This document shows positions 55,345 through 56,951 of a stretch of DNA of 56,951 nucleotides, one piece after another. The notes beneath the pieces were generated by a model, which saw only the letters and a program-made list of their open reading frames with translations, was not told the origin of the DNA and did no database searches. Source of the stretch: Patescibacteria group bacterium (lineage in GTDB: Bacteria > Patescibacteriota > Patescibacteriia > 2-12-FULL-60-25); NCBI GenBank assembly GCA_023229665.1, contig JALNYW010000003.1, positions 1 through 56,951 on the forward strand, written 5' to 3'. A program made the position numbers and the translations under genes. The first letter of the stretch is position 1; each line of letters begins with the position of its first letter.

Positions 55345-55576
55345 CCCAGTCCCTCCTGTAATTGTCAGCGATCATCATGGCGAAATTAGCCACGTCTGCC
55401 GCTTCACGATCGATCTCGTCAGGATGAAGTTTCTTTTCAATGGCCCGCTTCAGTTCTCCCTTTTCTTGGACGAGTCGGTTCAGCAACCACTTTATAGTGC
55501 AGTATTCCCAACCGGATTTATGGCTGTTAGCATCTATCTTCTGTTGCATGACGACGGCAAACTCGATGACGTTCAT
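55328..55576 (-). CDS. MazG-like nucleotide pyrophosphohydrolase
   Basis: An 82-residue protein with LVQEKGELKRAIEKK (~35-49) and EIDREAADVANFAMMIADNY (~54-73). The (E)KGEL...E..EAADVANF.M pattern matches small all-alpha MazG-type NTPases that bind Mg2+ with acidic residues and hydrolyse (d)NTPs or (p)ppGpp-related nucleotides. Phage MazG may modulate the starvation response. Start ATG 55576 overlaps the mini-gene stop. Confidence 0.7.
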   Translation of the reverse strand: MNVIEFAVVMQQKIDANSHKSGWEYCTIKWLLNRLVQEKGELKRAIEKKLHPDEIDREAADVANFAMMIADNYRRDWDDKDA

Positions 55577-55677
55577 TCTTCATTTCGTAATTCATGGCGA
55601 TCTCCTTTTATCTGATGAGGGTTGGGAACAAATTGCGTCCAGAACGCCACGGGAACATTGCAGGGGCATGGCTTCAT
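55573..55677 (-). CDS. 34-residue coupled small protein
   Basis: MKPCPCNVPVAFWTQFVPNP followed by a charged tail. ATG 55677 has GGAGGGG upstream and overlaps the previous stop; its TGA overlaps the MazG-like ATG. Real translation is likely from the ribosome site; function unknown. Confidence 0.45.
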   Translation of the reverse strand: MKPCPCNVPVAFWTQFVPNPHQIKGDRHELRNEE

Positions 55678-56090
55678 GTCCCCTCCTTGGATTTCAGCGC
55701 GGCGCGGCAGATGGCTAAAGGGGCGGATGGGGCGTATGCACCCCACCCCCCATTAAACTCACAAAACCAGTGGTCGCGTGTAATATCCGTTCGAAGTAGT
55801 TTGAAGTTGCCCATCTTCTCCACGACCTTCCACGCGGCGGAGATGTCGGTGCTGAATGGCGATAACCCGCGTTCGATGTGACGGCGTGGGTCGTACTTTA
55901 CGAGCGGCCTGTAGCGGCCAACGTGGCGTTGCCAATCCCGCGAACCGTACCAAGGCTCCCTGTCGCCGGGGCGTTGCCAAACCACGTGGGTATACTCTCC
56001 GCGTGTTTCTTCCCATGCCTTCCACCCCATCACCTTCTCCGCCACCAGCGCGTCCATCTCGCGGCCTGCTTCCATGGTGTCGTAGTTCAT
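55674..56090 (-). CDS. Phage ABA-sandwich (DUF2591-like) protein
   Basis: A 138-residue protein: MEAGREMDALVAEKVMGW at the N-terminus and LSPFSTDISAAWKVVEKMGN then APLAICRAALKSK at the C-terminus. The AGREMDALVAEKV.GW ... P.YSTDI.AAW.V.E... pattern is that of a widespread small phage protein family of unknown function. Start ATG 56090 after GGAGGGGGG. Confidence 0.7.
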   Translation of the reverse strand: MNYDTMEAGREMDALVAEKVMGWKAWEETRGEYTHVVWQRPGDREPWYGSRDWQRHVGRYRPLVKYDPRRHIERGLSPFSTDISAAWKVVEKMGNFKLLRTDITRDHWFCEFNGGWGAYAPSAPLAICRAALKSKEGT

Positions 56091-56161
56091 CCCCCCTCCT
56101 TCCGCCCGGTATGCCACGGGCAGTCTCCGTCAGCCGCCCTGATGATGTCGTGGATGGTCAT
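56087..56161 (-). CDS. 24-residue coupled mini-gene
   Basis: MTIHDIIRAADGDCPWHTGR and four further residues. ATG 56161 overlaps the TGA of the repeat protein gene, and its TGA overlaps the ABA-sandwich gene start region. Very short; may be a coupling peptide only. Confidence 0.35.
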   Translation of the reverse strand: MTIHDIIRAADGDCPWHTGRKEGG

Positions 56162-56951
56162 TTCTTCCACTCCCCGACCACCGTCACCTTGCGGCACCGA
56201 ACTTTCGTGATGTCCGTGGCGTACACGACGATATCCTTCCGCGCCACGCGGCACTCCAATACCCTCCCGTCGTTGTATCTCAACGCATCCTGCGGCGTGG
56301 GCGACAGGTGCAACCCGCCGCCGCATTGACGGGTCTTGTCGGGGTCGAAATCAGGGCAAACGACTTCACCCTCATATTTAATCTGGCCCGTATGGAAATC
56401 GCAGAGGGTATCGGGGCGCACGGATTTATAGAGGGTCAGCGGCTTATTTCCGTCGCCGAAAATTTCACAGAACGATTTGACCGAGTGTTGGAAAGTTTTC
56501 GTGCGGACCACGGTGACGCCGGTTCCGTGGCGCTTGATAGAGGGCTTGCAGTCTTGACAGATTATGCTGACGTAATGGTATGCCTCGATTTTTACGTTGT
56601 TCGACAATGAGCGGACAGAGCAGTTTTCGTGCGCCTTTACCTGCGACGATCCCCACATCTCGCCGACCTGCGATGATTCCCGCATCACGCCGACCTGCGA
56701 CGATCCCCGCATCTCGCCGACCTGCGACGAGTCCCACATCACGCCGACCTGCGACGATCCCCGCATCACGCCGACCTGCGATGATTCCCGCATCACGCCG
56801 ACCTGCGACGATCCCCACATCTCGCCGACCTGCGATGATTCCCGCATCTCGCCGACCTGCGATGATCCCCACATCACGCCGACCTGCGACGATCCCCGCA
56901 TCTCGCCGACCTGCGACGAGTCCCACATCACGCCGACAATTACTGCCCCGT
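56158..56951 (-). CDS. Nine-residue-repeat protein, 3' part (continues from position 310)
   Basis: Continuation of the gene beginning at 310. This portion has eleven SSQV-type nine-residue repeats (SSQVG(E/V)M(W/R)(G/E/D)), then a non-repeat C-terminal domain of ~155 residues: HYVSIICQDCKPSIKRHG, KPLTLYKSVRPDTLCDFHTG, RQCGGGLHLSPTPQDALRYN and ATDITKVRCRKVTVVGEWKK. The LYK(S/A)VRPD...DF.TG...GGGLHLSPTP..AL pattern is found C-terminal to pentapeptide-like repeats in other phage proteins. Possible beta-helix plus effector domain; function unknown. Confidence 0.75.
   Translation of the reverse strand, partial: GAVIVGVMWDSSQVGEMRGSSQVGVMWGSSQVGEMRESSQVGEMWGSSQVGVMRESSQVGVMRGSSQVGVMWDSSQVGEMRGSSQVGVMRESSQVGEMWGSSQVKAHENCSVRSLSNNVKIEAYHYVSIICQDCKPSIKRHGTGVTVVRTKTFQHSVKSFCEIFGDGNKPLTLYKSVRPDTLCDFHTGQIKYEGEVVCPDFDPDKTRQCGGGLHLSPTPQDALRYNDGRVLECRVARKDIVVYATDITKVRCRKVTVVGEWKK
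56640..56951. repeat. 27-bp coding tandem repeats and right copy of terminal repeat
   Basis: About eleven 27-bp units, each (plus strand) like CGACCTGCGACGATCCCCGC plus ATCACGC, encoding SSQVG(V/E)M(R/W)x on the minus strand. Units alternate among a few variants (GAT/GAG, CCC/TCC, CACATC/CGCATC), in a mosaic that suggests unequal recombination. Bases 56826-56951 repeat at 16-141. The true copy number at the junction may be larger than assembled. Confidence 0.85.

Noticed and set aside
56640..56951. 27-bp repeats resembling a CRISPR array
   Set aside because: The units are contiguous with no spacers and encode a regular nine-residue protein repeat.

Overview
The window looks like the essentially complete genome of a tailed, short-tailed (P22/Sf6-like podovirus) bacteriophage, assembled as a circle. 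Positions 16-141 repeat exactly at 56826-56951, and one gene runs across the junction. The head genes follow the P22 order: small terminase, large terminase, portal, scaffold, P22-type coat, gp4-like and gp10-like head-completion proteins, three ejection-type proteins, then fibres. No integrase, CI-type repressor, DNA polymerase or primase was recognised, so a lytic, host-polymerase-dependent phage is most likely. The DNA is GC-rich, with frequent GTG/TTG starts and strong GGAGG ribosome sites. Many late proteins carry Gram-negative-type Sec signals, which suggests a GC-rich Gram-negative host; its identity cannot be fixed from sequence alone. LAYOUT: about 22.2 kb leftward to position 1, and on through the circular junction to about 53.3 kb, all genes are on the minus strand. 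These are the early, replication and accessory genes, mostly linked by ATGA/GTGA/TTGA stop-start overlaps. From 22.48 kb to 53.46 kb all genes are on the plus strand (packaging, virion, lysis). The strands diverge in the non-coding region 22175-22476 and converge with overlap at 53264-53539. MINUS BLOCK: small zinc-ribbon and hypothetical proteins (15.4-22.2 kb); a Ycf46-type AAA+ ATPase with DUF3150-, Ycf35/DUF1257- and DUF2997-like partners (10.9-15.4 kb); small membrane proteins; a RecT/Bet annealase; an acyl carrier protein; a PD-(D/E)XK nuclease; a replication initiator and DnaB-type helicase; an Acb2/Tad1-type cyclic-nucleotide sponge candidate (anti-CBASS/anti-Thoeris); a nine-residue-repeat protein across the junction; then MazG-like, HEXXH, tRNA-Leu and PAPS-reductase-like genes. 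Four paralogous HNH endonucleases with a near-identical C-terminal tail sit between these genes. Two of them are preceded by the same pseudoknotted RNA, whose last helix contains the HNH ribosome-binding site. PLUS BLOCK: terminase, portal, scaffold, coat; a fifth, unrelated homing-type HNH gene; a four-gene surface-sugar cassette (glycosyltransferase, methyltransferase, LicD-like transferase, cytidylyltransferase); head-completion proteins; a B12-binding radical SAM enzyme plus a GNAT acetyltransferase; ejection proteins; a run of fibre/tailspike-like proteins with N-terminal signal peptides; a GH108 lysozyme and several small membrane proteins for lysis. The most unusual items are the HNH-associated structured RNA (two covarying copies), the Ycf46/Ycf35/DUF2997 module, the Acb2/Tad1 candidate, the exported fibre proteins and the repeat protein at the junction.
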